Shown: piece by piece, positions 22,203 through 32,574 of the stretch | How positions within the stretch are numbered: position 1 is the stretch's first letter | Layout of the letters: each line of letters opens with the position of its first letter | NCBI RefSeq assembly: GCF_019649055.1 | Contig: NW_026570260.1 | Span: 1-64,000 of the forward strand | Direction: 5' to 3' | Length of the DNA stretch: 64,000 bases | Source of the DNA: Paramacrobiotus metropolitanus | Lineage: Eukaryota > Tardigrada > Eutardigrada > Parachela > Macrobiotidae | Translations under genes and position numbers: made by a program | Notes under the pieces: model-generated | What the model saw: the letters and a program-made list of their open reading frames with translations, nothing else | Databases searched by the model: none | What the model was told of the DNA's origin: nothing

Positions 22203-22545
22203 ACTTCCGACGTGTCCATTCATTTTGGCCGCCATTCATTTCGCCCACCAGTGATTACCGCGTTCAATTTTTTTGATTCTTTTTCCTTAGGTTTTCCTAG
22301 TTTTTTTGTTAGGTTTATATGTAATCACAAAGTGAGGCTGTGAGTCAAGAAATGTTTGTTTCCTATGTTTTATTCCTAGGTGCTTACGTCTTAGGTTTCT
22401 TAGGTTCTAATTTCTGCTTTATGTTTATTTTTTGTTTTAAAAAGAGCAGTGAATGCGTGTGTCACTGTAGCTAAAAATCGAACTCGGTACCCAAATTATG
22501 GTGGCCGAATGGTGACCAAATGAACGGTGGACAAAATGATAGGGC
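22203..22545. repeat. Fold-back repeat with CTTAGG-rich core
   Basis: The left end (22203-22250) reads CATTTTGGCCGCC then CATTTCGCCCACC. The right end (about 22490-22540), inverted, reads CATTTTGTCCACC, CATTTGGTCACC and CATTCGGCCACC. Each end is thus a short array of 12-15 bp units and the two face each other. The core holds several CTTAGG, CCTAGG and TTAGGTTT words. A related smaller unit lies at 5.5 kb. Confidence 0.5.
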
Positions 22546-22705
22546 GCCAACTCCGTTAACAGTGGAAACGTACGCGTGACAGTTGACTGTGAAAACGTAG
22601 CAAGCGTACTCGTATTAACGCAATGCTTAAAGTTCAAGACTTGAGCACAAGCCACAGTACTTCGACGTCGCCACTTGTCCGACTTTACCTTGGTGTCGTC
22701 GTGGT

Positions 22706-22713
22706 TATAAAAG
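22706..22713 (+). promoter_or_regulatory. Orphan TATA box
   Basis: TATAAAAG in a typical setting, but only a 12-codon frame (MLFFFQNVKCRL) follows. The gene it served may have been separated by the Helitron downstream. Confidence 0.3.
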
Positions 22714-23323
22714 GGCAGATAGTTGCTTAGGCATTAGGCAAGCACTCGCTGTACTGCTGTCGTCACCCGGTTGGAGTATGACGTTTTGACAAAACGTACG
22801 GTTAAATCAGGCGGGGTACATAACCACCATGCTTTTCTTTTTCCAAAACGTAAAATGCCGTCTTTAACATAGAAATTCGATAAGTACAGTACTCGCAGCA
22901 TTTACATACGCACTAGCAAATTTAACAAAATTTTTGCTTGTCCATGTTAAAACGGAAATCATTTCCTACCGCTTCTGTAGAAAATTAGTCTTGACTAGAA
23001 ATGTGTGGCGACCTTACGTTATGGGAGCTCCCGTGTACTAGTATCGAAAACATAAGTGTGAGTGTGACCCACCGAAAGTCACATTATCTGGACGACAACA
23101 TCCTCAGCGTTTATTCGTGCACGTAGTGAGATTACAGTACTGGTAAATGGATTTACTGGTATTTTGTGAATTTGGCATAAAACAGTTCATATGTATTCTT
23201 ACTTTCCACTTAAGCTACGCTACTGAGTTTAAATGGTCATTTAGTACTGTCGGAATGATATACGGATGATGCAGTGCATCTTCCCTTTAGCACGTCAGCA
23301 TTTAAGTACAGTAATAATTATTA

Positions 23324-25200
23324 CTAGTAGACCCCGCGCAAATTGCGCGGAATATAGCAGCGATGGATGAATCGTAAATTAAAGCAAAACTCAAAGAGAC
23401 AGGTACTTACATATCTACATATGCTGTATATCTACGCATCTGTATTTCATAACTTTATCAGCAAGAACGTAAAATTTTCCTTCACAGAGAAATACTTGTG
23501 TCAACTTGTGTCAACTTCGTAGTCAGTGTCTAGCTATTTTAAATTACAACCTGTGTGAATATTTTCCCATCCGTAGATTGCACAGCTTACAGAAGATGCA
23601 CTTACACTTGCATTTGCACTTACGGATGGGGTTAGAACTTAGAAGCCTGAGGATAATGTGAAAAACGAAGTTCTTTCCCTCGAAAACAGCTCCTTTCTCT
23701 TCACGTTTGAACTTTACCGGTAGCACCAATTCAGTTTTCAGATCATCCATCAAGAAATTTATTCAGTTATAAAGTAGCAGCTTTGAATTTATTAAAAGTT
23801 TTGCAGTTTTTTTGTTTTACTTTATTATTTCCAAGCATTGTTCGCTTTCAGATATCTGCCTTCCTTATAATTTAAGATGGCTCACCGTCAATAAATACCG
23901 CTGGTGCTTGTCGGTACCCTATCAATAGGAATACATAATATTTTTCCATAATGCTTTGTATTAAGAACACAACAGTAGAAATTATTAATAAGTAGGCTAA
24001 AGTAGTTAAGCACTACCCAATTCATGTGTTAAATTTCAATTGCCAATTAAACTGTCTAATTTTTTTTTGTCAGAAACTGCCTTCAACGACAAAAACTGTT
24101 TATACTCAAATAAGTCAAATCGTCTCGGTTGCTAAACTTGCTACTCCGCGGGCTCCTCTTGTTGCAGCTCGGCGCCTTTTGCGGTCACCTTTATTACAGA
24201 CTGATAAACTGGCGGAGTTTCACAAAACTTATCATGTAGCATTTGGCGTATTTACTGCATCCATCAATCAACTCCGTCGGCCACGCTAATCAGTATTTTC
24301 TGTTTATTCTGCTTAACGAAAGACGGTTATACGTTGGTAATTTTTGCATGAAGTGCACATTTCCGTATTGGTTGCTAAAGCATTAGTTCTCGATTAACAG
24401 GAAGCAAACAGCAAAATCATGCGGCATGCCGGGGTAATCAACCATATATCTAAACTGAACTGCGCTTTCCCGTGAAATTAAAACGCAGAAAATTGCAAAT
24501 TCGGCTGTACACGATTAACGATTTACAAAGTTAGTATTTCCCTTTTTGCTCAGTGTCAACGTTCAAGCCGTAATGAATAATTTCGAGAGAAAAAAAGCCC
24601 GTATGAAGGCCACTTCGTGCGGTGTGTAATACCGTAGTGAGATACGGTTAATATTGGGCCGAGGCCTTAGTGCTTCAATATTTAGCAAGAACATCGTACC
24701 CGCCCAAAGGAGCGCAGCAACATAAAACAGTCACCGCGCTGCGTAAGACAGCTACCTGAAAAACTGGGTTTTGGAAATGAGAACCTCGACTGTTCACAGA
24801 CTTTTAATCAGACTTTTCTTGTCAAATCCTGATATTCCTCTATAACCATGCTTTGAGGTAAAATCTATAAATCCAGGGCTTTCGAGTGATTCCAAACCCA
24901 TTAAGTTTCATCCATTAACGTTTCAGGTGATTTATCAAAATTGACATATTCTATTGGCAGTGGTGGGGTGATCGTTTTGTAGTGGTGGGGTCTCCACTTT
25001 TCCATAGACTTTGCATGCTACGGTTTCTTAACTTTTCTTTTAAACCTAACTTTTGTTTCAAAAACAGACTTCTGATGGCAAATATAGAAACTTAGGGCTA
25101 TCGAATGATATATAGCCATCAAAGTTTGGTTCTGTGTAGGGTCCTGGCGAACTGTATGGAAATGGAATTTTGAAAGTCTTATTCTTTTAATATATAGAGA
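23324..25200 (-). mobile_element. Nonautonomous Helitron, complete, 1877 bp
   Basis: Read on the minus strand, the element starts A|TCTCTATATATTAAAAG at 25200. It ends with a GC-rich hairpin CCGCGCAATTTGCGCGG (23350-23334), ten further bases and CTAG|T at 23324. A 5' TC, a 3' hairpin 10-12 nt before CTRR and insertion between A and T are the Helitron hallmarks. No Rep/helicase gene is inside. The first 250 bp at the 5' end match the copy ending at 28442. Confidence 0.85.
24072..24289 (+). other. Open frame inside the Helitron
   Basis: After a pyrimidine-rich acceptor (GTCAG|AAACTG), 71 codons are open, ending QLRRPR. The frame is antisense to the Helitron. It could be a captured exon, but no domain is recognised. 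Confidence 0.25.
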
Positions 25201-25315
25201 TTATCATATCCAATATCGTCTGTATATTACATATTTTTATTTCATGTGTTACTGTATTTCATAACATATTCATATAGTTCTATATAAATAAGTACTGTAT
25301 GTTTTTTCGATAATC

Positions 25316-25539
25316 TGCTTTATTTCTTGGTTTGCTGCTTAGATCTGACTAAACAGTGGGCCGAATACCGCCGTGTTTCTAATCCGGACGGAGACAAATT
25401 TCGCGATGCTGTGGTCGGCCATCTGGACGATGTGGAGCAGAAAGAGAGAGAGAGAGCGAAGGAGAAAGAGGAGGAAGAAAAAAAGAAAAAGCAGAAGACA
25501 GACCACGTTATCGATACAAATTCTGACGCGTCTAATTAA
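25316..25539 (+). CDS. Terminal exon of an unidentified gene
   Basis: A strong branch/pyrimidine tract and acceptor (TTGCTGCTTAG|A near 25342) lead into LTKQWAEYRRVSNPDGDKF and VVGHLDDVEQKERERAKEKE, a Lys/Glu-rich coiled coil. The frame stops at 25539. Codons and GC content differ from the AT-rich flanks. Upstream exons were not found; the Helitron lies immediately upstream. The product is unknown. Confidence 0.4.
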
Positions 25540-26771
25540 CAACGGCACTAAGTGACCGTCTTTTGTTCACGCTTTTGCTACCTTTATTGTATTCGTATTC
25601 TACTTTATCGTGCGCGTCAACTGTAGCCGTAAAGAGGCTATGCCCAGCTCATGTTGACTGCAGCTCGTTTTTATCTGTTATGTTGTTTTTTATTTTTACT
25701 CTTTTAATCGCACATTCCTTTTCGAGAATTTTGAACAGTTCATTTTCTGGATTATTTGGCCGGCATTTTTGTATAAGTAGCGCATTGCTTCATTGGCGAA
25801 ACTTATAAATATTTTAAATTTTGTTGGGGTTCGTTTAATAAAGGCTGCTGAGATAACTAAAGGAAAATGAAGAGACAAGCGCATGAAAATTTTAAGAGAT
25901 ATAAAGAGAGCCACTGAAACACGTGTATAATAATATTTGGTACTTTTGACAGTTCCGAAAGGTGAAGAACAAAAGGTGTCTGAACCAGATAATTGCACCG
26001 TCAAGTAATCAGATCACAGTGAGGCATTAAACTGAGCACGAGCGTATGCTGCCCGTTTTAAGACCATGCCGCTAAGGGCTTAAGACGACCGCAACACGAC
26101 CGTTCTAATTAGCAGACGCTTATATGGGCCTTTTGTAAGAACCTAAGGAGTTTTATACGTGTGATACGCAAATGGGGAAAAGGCCTTCCTTCCTAAGGCC
26201 TTGGCGGCGGTCATGGTACGACCATTTTGAGGTCAAATGTGGCGACGGGTCATTACTGCAAAACTCCTGAATTAGAATTGCTGCAAAAAAATGAAGCGCA
26301 AAGTAATTCAATTTCACCGGCAAATGCAAAATACAGTAATGACAAAGGACAATTAATCCAAGCTTCGTTTATACCTCACTGATAAATAGCTACTCTCAGC
26401 TATCCCTAATTTCACAATGTTTGTGTGTGCATTTAAGTATTTCCGATGCATAAACTGAAAAGAACCTTGGACATTAAAATGTGAAATTTTTACTCCGAAA
26501 ACGCTCTGATATTTGAGTCGTTTTCTAAGAAGTTCTTTAGTTTTACCTGAACAGCCACCAACTGAGCATCGCTCGCATTTATCCCAAAAATTATTTATGC
26601 TCATCCTGTTCTGCGCATTTGAAATTTCATTCCACCCGATAATGACAGTCAACTGATTCGCAAGTCGCAACCGCTATTGTCCTTGATTCCACTTTCTGAT
26701 TACAGTGCTTCCCAGTTAATAATCACAATGTCTTCAAGTCAGAACTTTCGTTTCTGACGGAAAGGCACATA
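25540..26771. other. Intergenic, nothing recognised
   Basis: AT-rich DNA with no coding pattern and no clear repeat. Confidence 0.45.
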
Positions 26772-27702
26772 CAGAGGGTCATTCAGCCAAGTGTGGACAC
26801 TTCGAAAAAAAATTCCTTATAAATTTCATTTTAAGAGAAATGATGCCATAAGCATCTCAAATCAACGACTAACTATTCTGAATGCCTTTTGCAAATTTTG
26901 GTGAAAATCCAGCGTAAAATGGTCGCGATATTGTCTGTTAACCAAAAGACTCCGACTTCACACCCTTGACCAGTCAAAATTTGGCTTTCGACCACCTGGC
27001 CTTAGACGGATCGTCTATTTTTCAAATCTGCATGGTTTTAATTGTGAAAAACGACGATCCGAATATTTTTTATAGCAAAAACGATTTCATATTCTTGCGC
27101 GTTCTTGCGGTAGGACGGTTGGAAAAACGCGAAAACAGGAAGAGACCCACAGAGCCATGCCCATTGCGCGAACTCTTATGCACGAAACTATAGCTATCCT
27201 TTCCGTCCTCCATAAACTAAAGTTGTAAACAAGTCTTTTTCTACCGTTTACAACGTTCATTGGTCGAGAAAGATGCTCCACGAATCAAGCCTGGCGGGAA
27301 GAAGAAGTCATCCAGAACCCGAGACGTGCTCCTGGGGCACTGCTGAGTAAACAAGGATGCAGCTTCCCAATCGAGAAATACTAGTAATTCCTTCAGAAAA
27401 AGGATTGTTCGAAACCCCCGACAGGTTTTCAACGGGTTACGGCGAAATTCCAAATTTTAGATAAATTTTGAATAAAGGGAATCCATTTCCTATAGCTGAA
27501 CTGGTCAACTGTTGCCAACATGGGGGAGACAAACTTAATTTTTTACTGAGCTACAGGATGAGGAAATCGTGACTCGGTTGAATTTAAAGTATGGTTGGAT
27601 GTTGTGGCTACCTGATAAAATTTTTAAAAAAGTAAAATGAGCCTGCGACGGATAAGGAGGAATTTTCCAAAAAGTGTCCACACTTGGCTGAATAACCCTC
27701 TG
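26772..27702. mobile_element. Nonautonomous TA-flanked MITE, 931 bp
   Basis: Terminal inverted repeats of about 30 bp begin CAGAGGGT(C/T)ATTCAGCC and continue AAGTGTGGACACTT. Both ends are flanked by TA (26770-26771 and 27703-27704). No intact transposase is present; open stretches inside (27241-27453 minus) only vaguely recall a mariner catalytic region. The family differs from the element at 20029. Confidence 0.8.
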
Positions 27703-27999
27703 TACTTGCAACCCTTAACAATTATGACGAAATGTGTATATGTAATGGCAGTAGTGCTTCAACCATAATTATTTTCAATGCGTAGTTGCTGTTGCTTTGA
27801 TAGTTTATACGCAACATTAAAATTATTCAAAATTTTATTCTAAAAAAATGTTGTATACCAAAGATTTCGAAAATTTGCTCCCATAAAGGTTCAGATGAGA
27901 TCCGGCAACAAAGACAATCACACCGCCCATGGGTGCACTAAATTAAAACTGATGAAACCGCTTTGGCAGGCAGCTACTGCAACTGCAGATCTTTCAGCC

Positions 28000-28442
28000 C
28001 CCGCTTCCCCACTATGAATGTGAGCCTTTGAAAATCTTCTTTCAACCCTTCTCCCTCGATAATGACTTTCGATAAAAAATTAATAAGCTCAAAAGCTCCC
28101 AAAGACATACGCTAAGGTTTGAATTTAATTCCGTGTAGTGTTTAGCGGAATTGTCAGAATTGCGTTCCTGGCTGTCTCACAGACGTTCACTCTGTTGGAG
28201 ACAATGGTGGTGTGGTTGGGTTTGCAGTGGTGGGTTCTTGACTTTCCCCATAGACTTCGTATGTTAAGCTTTTTTAAAATTTTTTTTTCAGGTCCCAAAT
28301 AGTTTAAAAAAACAAACCCGTTTCTGCCAATCTATGATCGCAGCGCTATCGAATGATCTATAGACGCCAAAGTTTGGTTCAGTGTATCGTTTGCAAAAGG
28401 GAATGGAATTGTGCTAAGGCTTACGCTATTAATATATAGAGA
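28000..28442 (-). mobile_element. Helitron 5' end, truncated copy
   Basis: The minus strand begins A|TCTCTATATATTAATAG at 28442 and matches the first 250 bp of the 23324-25200 Helitron, including AGTGGTGGG and CCATAGACTT. No matching 3' hairpin/CTAG is visible to the left, so the 3' part is lost or diverged. The 28000 boundary is approximate. Confidence 0.7.
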
Positions 28443-28830
28443 TTATTGTTATTAGTTGGCTGTGTGCCTGCGCTCCAAGTTTCTTGGTTGGCTGTGTACA
28501 TGCGCTCCAAGTATGGCTCGATAAGTGTTCGCAATCACAGCTGTTTGAAATTCACTGGAAAATTGTTAGTCTAAACGTTAGTAATAACGCTTATAGCATC
28601 CTTCTTTTAATTTTGCAACAATCCTCATCCCTGCAGTCAGTTTGGTTGGCTTTTTTGGCTCATAATGTTGTAATTAATGTTTCTTACAAAATTAGGTCAT
28701 AATGTTGTAGTGATGTAGAAGATAATAATTATGAAATGCTTCTTGACACAGTCAGTGTTAGCCTGGCACATGCACAAGCAGTACTTGCCATTAGGCCAGT
28801 ACTTAGTACTTAATCCGTTTAACTTGACAG

Positions 28831-29407
28831 AGCCATTTTCATTTGCGCCACCATGTGGGTGTACTGTCACATGGTGACCCTGCCGACCTTCATCCAGGAT
28901 GAACGCCTGCGTCCCGCCAAGATGGAGCACTTCTGCTTCTTCAACACTGACCGACGGCCCTTTTGGGGTCGGGCGTTAAACTTTCTCGTCTACCAGTTCA
29001 ACGAGATCCTCATTATTATCGCCTATCCCGTCACCGTCCTGCTGTACTGGCGCAATGCGCGCTGCCAAGATGGAAGATATGCGGCGCATCAAGAAAGAAC
29101 ACTACCATTACCAACAGACAGCGGCCACGATTCGCCGGGAAACTCGGATAAAATACGCGCTTATCGTCCTGACCACGGTGACTTGTAGTGTGGTGCTGTT
29201 CTGGACGCCGTTAGTGGATACGGGTTACTCAAACCGTTGCTGCGGCTTAATAGTGCGGCGGCGTTTCGCTTTCAGGAGACCGTACTTGCTATTTATACAG
29301 TGCAACCAGCAACGGATCCCATTCTGCTGACCTTTGCGCTTCGTGATGTATGGGAGCAGTTGAAAAAGGCATTCCCTAAGAACAACCGTATCGACAGTTC
29401 TCAATGA
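28831..29407 (+). pseudogene. Class A GPCR, TM4-TM7 exon, frame-broken
   Basis: An acceptor (TTGACAG|A, 28830) opens AIFICATMWVYCHMVTLPTF (TM4). Then come an extracellular loop with Cys, RALNFLVYQFNEILIIIAYP (TM5), a basic third loop MRRIKKEHYHYQQ, then ETRIKYALIVLTTVTCSVVL with FWTPLV (TM6, Trp-x-Pro). TM7 is ETVLAIYTVQPATDPILLTF, with DP in place of NPxxY, followed by helix 8 (LRDVWEQLKKAFPKNNRID) and a stop at 29405-29407. The frame changes by one base near 29060 and again near 29222. TM1-TM3 exons are not seen upstream, where a Helitron end lies. Ligand unknown. It is a pseudogene unless the two indels are sequence errors. Confidence 0.7.
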
Positions 29408-29641
29408 AGCAGCTTCCTGCGTTTTATTATTTTATTTATTGTCCTTCAAAATGTCGAAAGTTGAAAAACGTATTTGAAGTTACTAGCCAGAACTGCGTGC
29501 AATATTAATTTTGCGTAGAGTAGATATTGTAAGATTGGTACATATTGGTATTTAACTTGCAGTATTAGGCGTTTGCTAATTTCGGCTTCTTGATTAGATG
29601 TGCATAAAAATGCATTACAGAAAGCTCAATATTTCGAATTT

Positions 29642-29996
29642 TCTGGTTGCAGCGGCTGGCAGAGTTGATGTTGCCTTTCATAAAGCAGAGGAACTTGTGT
29701 GGTCACATTTCTGGAGTGCTTTTGTATTTTGCCTAGTAAATATGAATTATATGTTTAAATACAAATTCGGTGTGGTCCAACCGGATAGGCGATTTCAAGA
29801 GAATTTAATTGTTCGTTCTGAATTGAGAGCATCACTATGCTTATTAGAAAATTGGGGACGATTAAAAGTTCGTGGTCGCGCAAAAGAATTGGTGGACAAT
29901 GATAAAAAAAGTAAAGCATCAACATTACAGAACAGCGATATTACGATGAGCAGCTGCTATATAATAATGATACAGCACTTCGTCGCCCTATCTTAG
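29642..29996 (+). other. Unassigned open frame, possible terminal exon
   Basis: An acceptor-like TTGCAG at about 29652 is followed by over 110 open codons (AAGRVDVAFHKAEELVWSHF and a Lys-rich end). No domain is recognised. It sits between the GPCR remnant and the last exon of the opposite-strand astacin-like gene. Confidence 0.3.
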
Positions 29997-30034
29997 CTGA
30001 TGGAGTTACCAGATTGCTTATTCTTGAACAGCGC

Positions 30035-31958
30035 TCAATGCATGGGACTGAAGATGTACTCAGATGATCTACTTTTTTGTAGGTGTTGATAATGTTGCGA
30101 TCGGAACTCATTAACGGGCCCAGGCGGCTCGATGGGACCACCAGGGTCAACAGTACCGGACGTGTATGCTGCAACAAGAATCAGCTGCACACTAGCCACT
30201 GAGATACGTACAGATAATTATTTTAACGGAGACTAGAGATGGCAGTAAGAATAATTATTATTTATGTTTGCATGACATAATGCAGCATGTGGAGCCTTAA
30301 TCACTTCGCACCTACACTAATTACTGCTAGGTGCTTGTGGTAGATACTGCTAAGTGCTAACCAACACGTTTTTAACTTAAGTAAACCAAACATGACAACT
30401 AAATTAAATGCGGCTTACGATTGCTGCACTGGAAGAACGTCGGACAAGTATACTTCGTCCTAATCGCATTACAGTCGCCGAGACTCAAGCGCGTCAGATT
30501 GCCGATGACCTGGTCCGTTGGCGTCGTGCTAAAGACCACCTGACCGGATGCGGCGTGGGTATTCCGCTCCACCATGGTGATGGAGTTGAAGTCGAAGGAG
30601 TGTGTATTGTGTCAATCTGGGCAGCCTGGAGAGTAGTATAGTAGCCCTGCCCGGTATAGGCTGCGTCTACATTGGCCTCGGTGACAGTGATGGAGCGGTC
30701 TTGTCGACGGTATTCTGGCAACAGGCCCAGGCTGGTCACCAGGGCTGACATGATACCGCGCTGGGAAGCGCCGCAAATGCCGGCGCCACCACCGCCTGTC
30801 GTTATCATGGCTTTTTGGCCGCGACCGGCCTGCTCCAGGCTTCGCCCCGGTATGCCGTTGCAGTGCAGAGCACGGGTTCTGCGATAGCGAGACATTGTCA
30901 GTAATTATTTATATATAAACGATTTTGTATTAAATAATACAGATACAACCGCTAAATTTACCCGGGAGGTGCTACATTTACATACACATACATCCGTTTT
31001 GAAAGTGAATACTGCTTAATATTTTACAACATAATTATAACAGTATGTATGTGTATTTATAATATAGATATACATACGTATATTGTGTTTTATGCTGTGT
31101 ATACGAGTACAAGTATGTATAATTGTACAATACGCATACAATTAGGAAAGGACTACGATCGCCTTCTGCAATGAGAACGGGCGTGATTTTTTTGTCAGTT
31201 TTAAGTTCCCGTGCCCTCTTCTGCTGGTTAAATTAAACAGCCATGACAGTAACAATTGACAGTACTTACTTATCTTTATTTTTTCTAATTAGTTATAAGT
31301 TTATAACCGATGTTACCGTCTAAACTAAGACGGAATTACGGTCTAAATATACGTACTTAAAATTTAAAATTATTGAAAACGGGAACACTGTTTGCGTTTT
31401 CTAGTCCGACCGAACTTTAAAGTTCTGTGTTTTCCTACCCGGAATTGAATGTGTCGCTGATCCAAAGGAAGTCGAGGCCGGGCGCGGTGGTGTACACTTC
31501 GAAAAATCCAACGCAGCCGTTGAGATCGGCATTCACCTGATCGATCGCGCGACGAATATTCGCCAGTGTCGTGGCATCTACTCAAATTCGCAGTACAACA
31601 ATCATTTTACCACGAATTACTTAATTTTACACGAACTACTTAATTTTAAATTTTAACTGTAAAGTAGTGTGCCCGCGCTTGCACTTTTGTTGTTATGGCG
31701 GCTATTGCCCAATAAACCATTTTACATATTGTAACGACAACTACAGAATGGATACAAAGCGCATAATTAAGGTGGACAGCACGTCAAACAACGTCGCAGC
31801 TCACCGTATCGTCCCGTCTCGATGTACACCGGCACTCGTGTCTGCACGTCGCCGAAGATTTTAGGCCATAATCCATAGCGCGCGTCCTGAATAAACACCG
31901 CCGCTCGGATGGTGACCACCAACAAAGCGGAAAGGGTTAGCAATAACCTTACAAACAT
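30035..31958 (-). pseudogene. Astacin-like secreted protein B, one frame break
   Basis: Exons 31958-31805 (signal peptide MFVRLLLTLSALLVVTIRA, then RVPVYIETGRYG), 31580-31439 (DQVNADLNGCVGFFEVY), 30878-30419 (core) and 30168-30035 (Pro/Gly/Gln/Ser tail). Exon borders and phases equal those of the other two paralogues. The core aligns with astacin (M12A) metalloproteases, but the zinc helix HExxHxxGxxHE reads RGIMSALVTSLGLLPEYRRQ and SIMHY reads SITMV, so no zinc ligand remains. Cys positions are kept (ICGAS, DCNAI, YTC). Near 30595-30610 the frame shifts once between AQIDTIHT and FDFNSIT, so this copy is a young pseudogene or carries a sequence error. Confidence 0.75.
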
Positions 31959-32574
31959 CCTTTATACAGTACTGTATCCTTAACAAGTTCTAGTTCAGAT
32001 TTCTTATGTTGACGCGTTTGCAGGGAGGAACTGAATAAATCCTTTGCTAAAAAATTACCTAATTTATGTCTACATAAGTACCCATTTGCTTTTCGTATCA
32101 CTGTTCGTTATATCACCCACTTTGCGCCGGTATCGAGGATGCGGCTATCGTAGTAAAATTATATAGAAGTATCGCATAATAATTATATATGCATTATATA
32201 CTTGTATCTACGATATCGTGTTACGTCAAAATTGCAGTACTGCTAATTTTATGCCGCTTCTGTTGCATAATTGGACAGATAACTGTTTTTCATCGCTCGA
32301 TGCGTAGCCGTACAAGTTGCTGATAAGATAACATTATGCACATCACTTTCTATTAAACGTCATCTTCGGCAATCTTTCCATTTCTTAAAAGCTCAGCAAA
32401 CCAAAACATTCATAAAGCCGTCATCGCGGCATAACAAATACACGCAATACCATTCAGAAACAACATTGAAACACTGAATTTTTAGAAAACCGGGCCAAAT
32501 TGAACGCAACTCAGCACGTCTATAAAAACCAAAATGCGGGCATAAAATAATCAGCAAACCGGGAGACACCATAA
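31959..32574. other. Intergenic, nothing recognised
   Basis: AT-rich DNA upstream of astacin-like gene B and downstream of the aldo/keto reductase; no clear TATA box. Confidence 0.45.

Noticed and set aside
30672-30887. Plus-strand open frame over astacin-like gene B
   Set aside because: Antisense shadow of exon 3.
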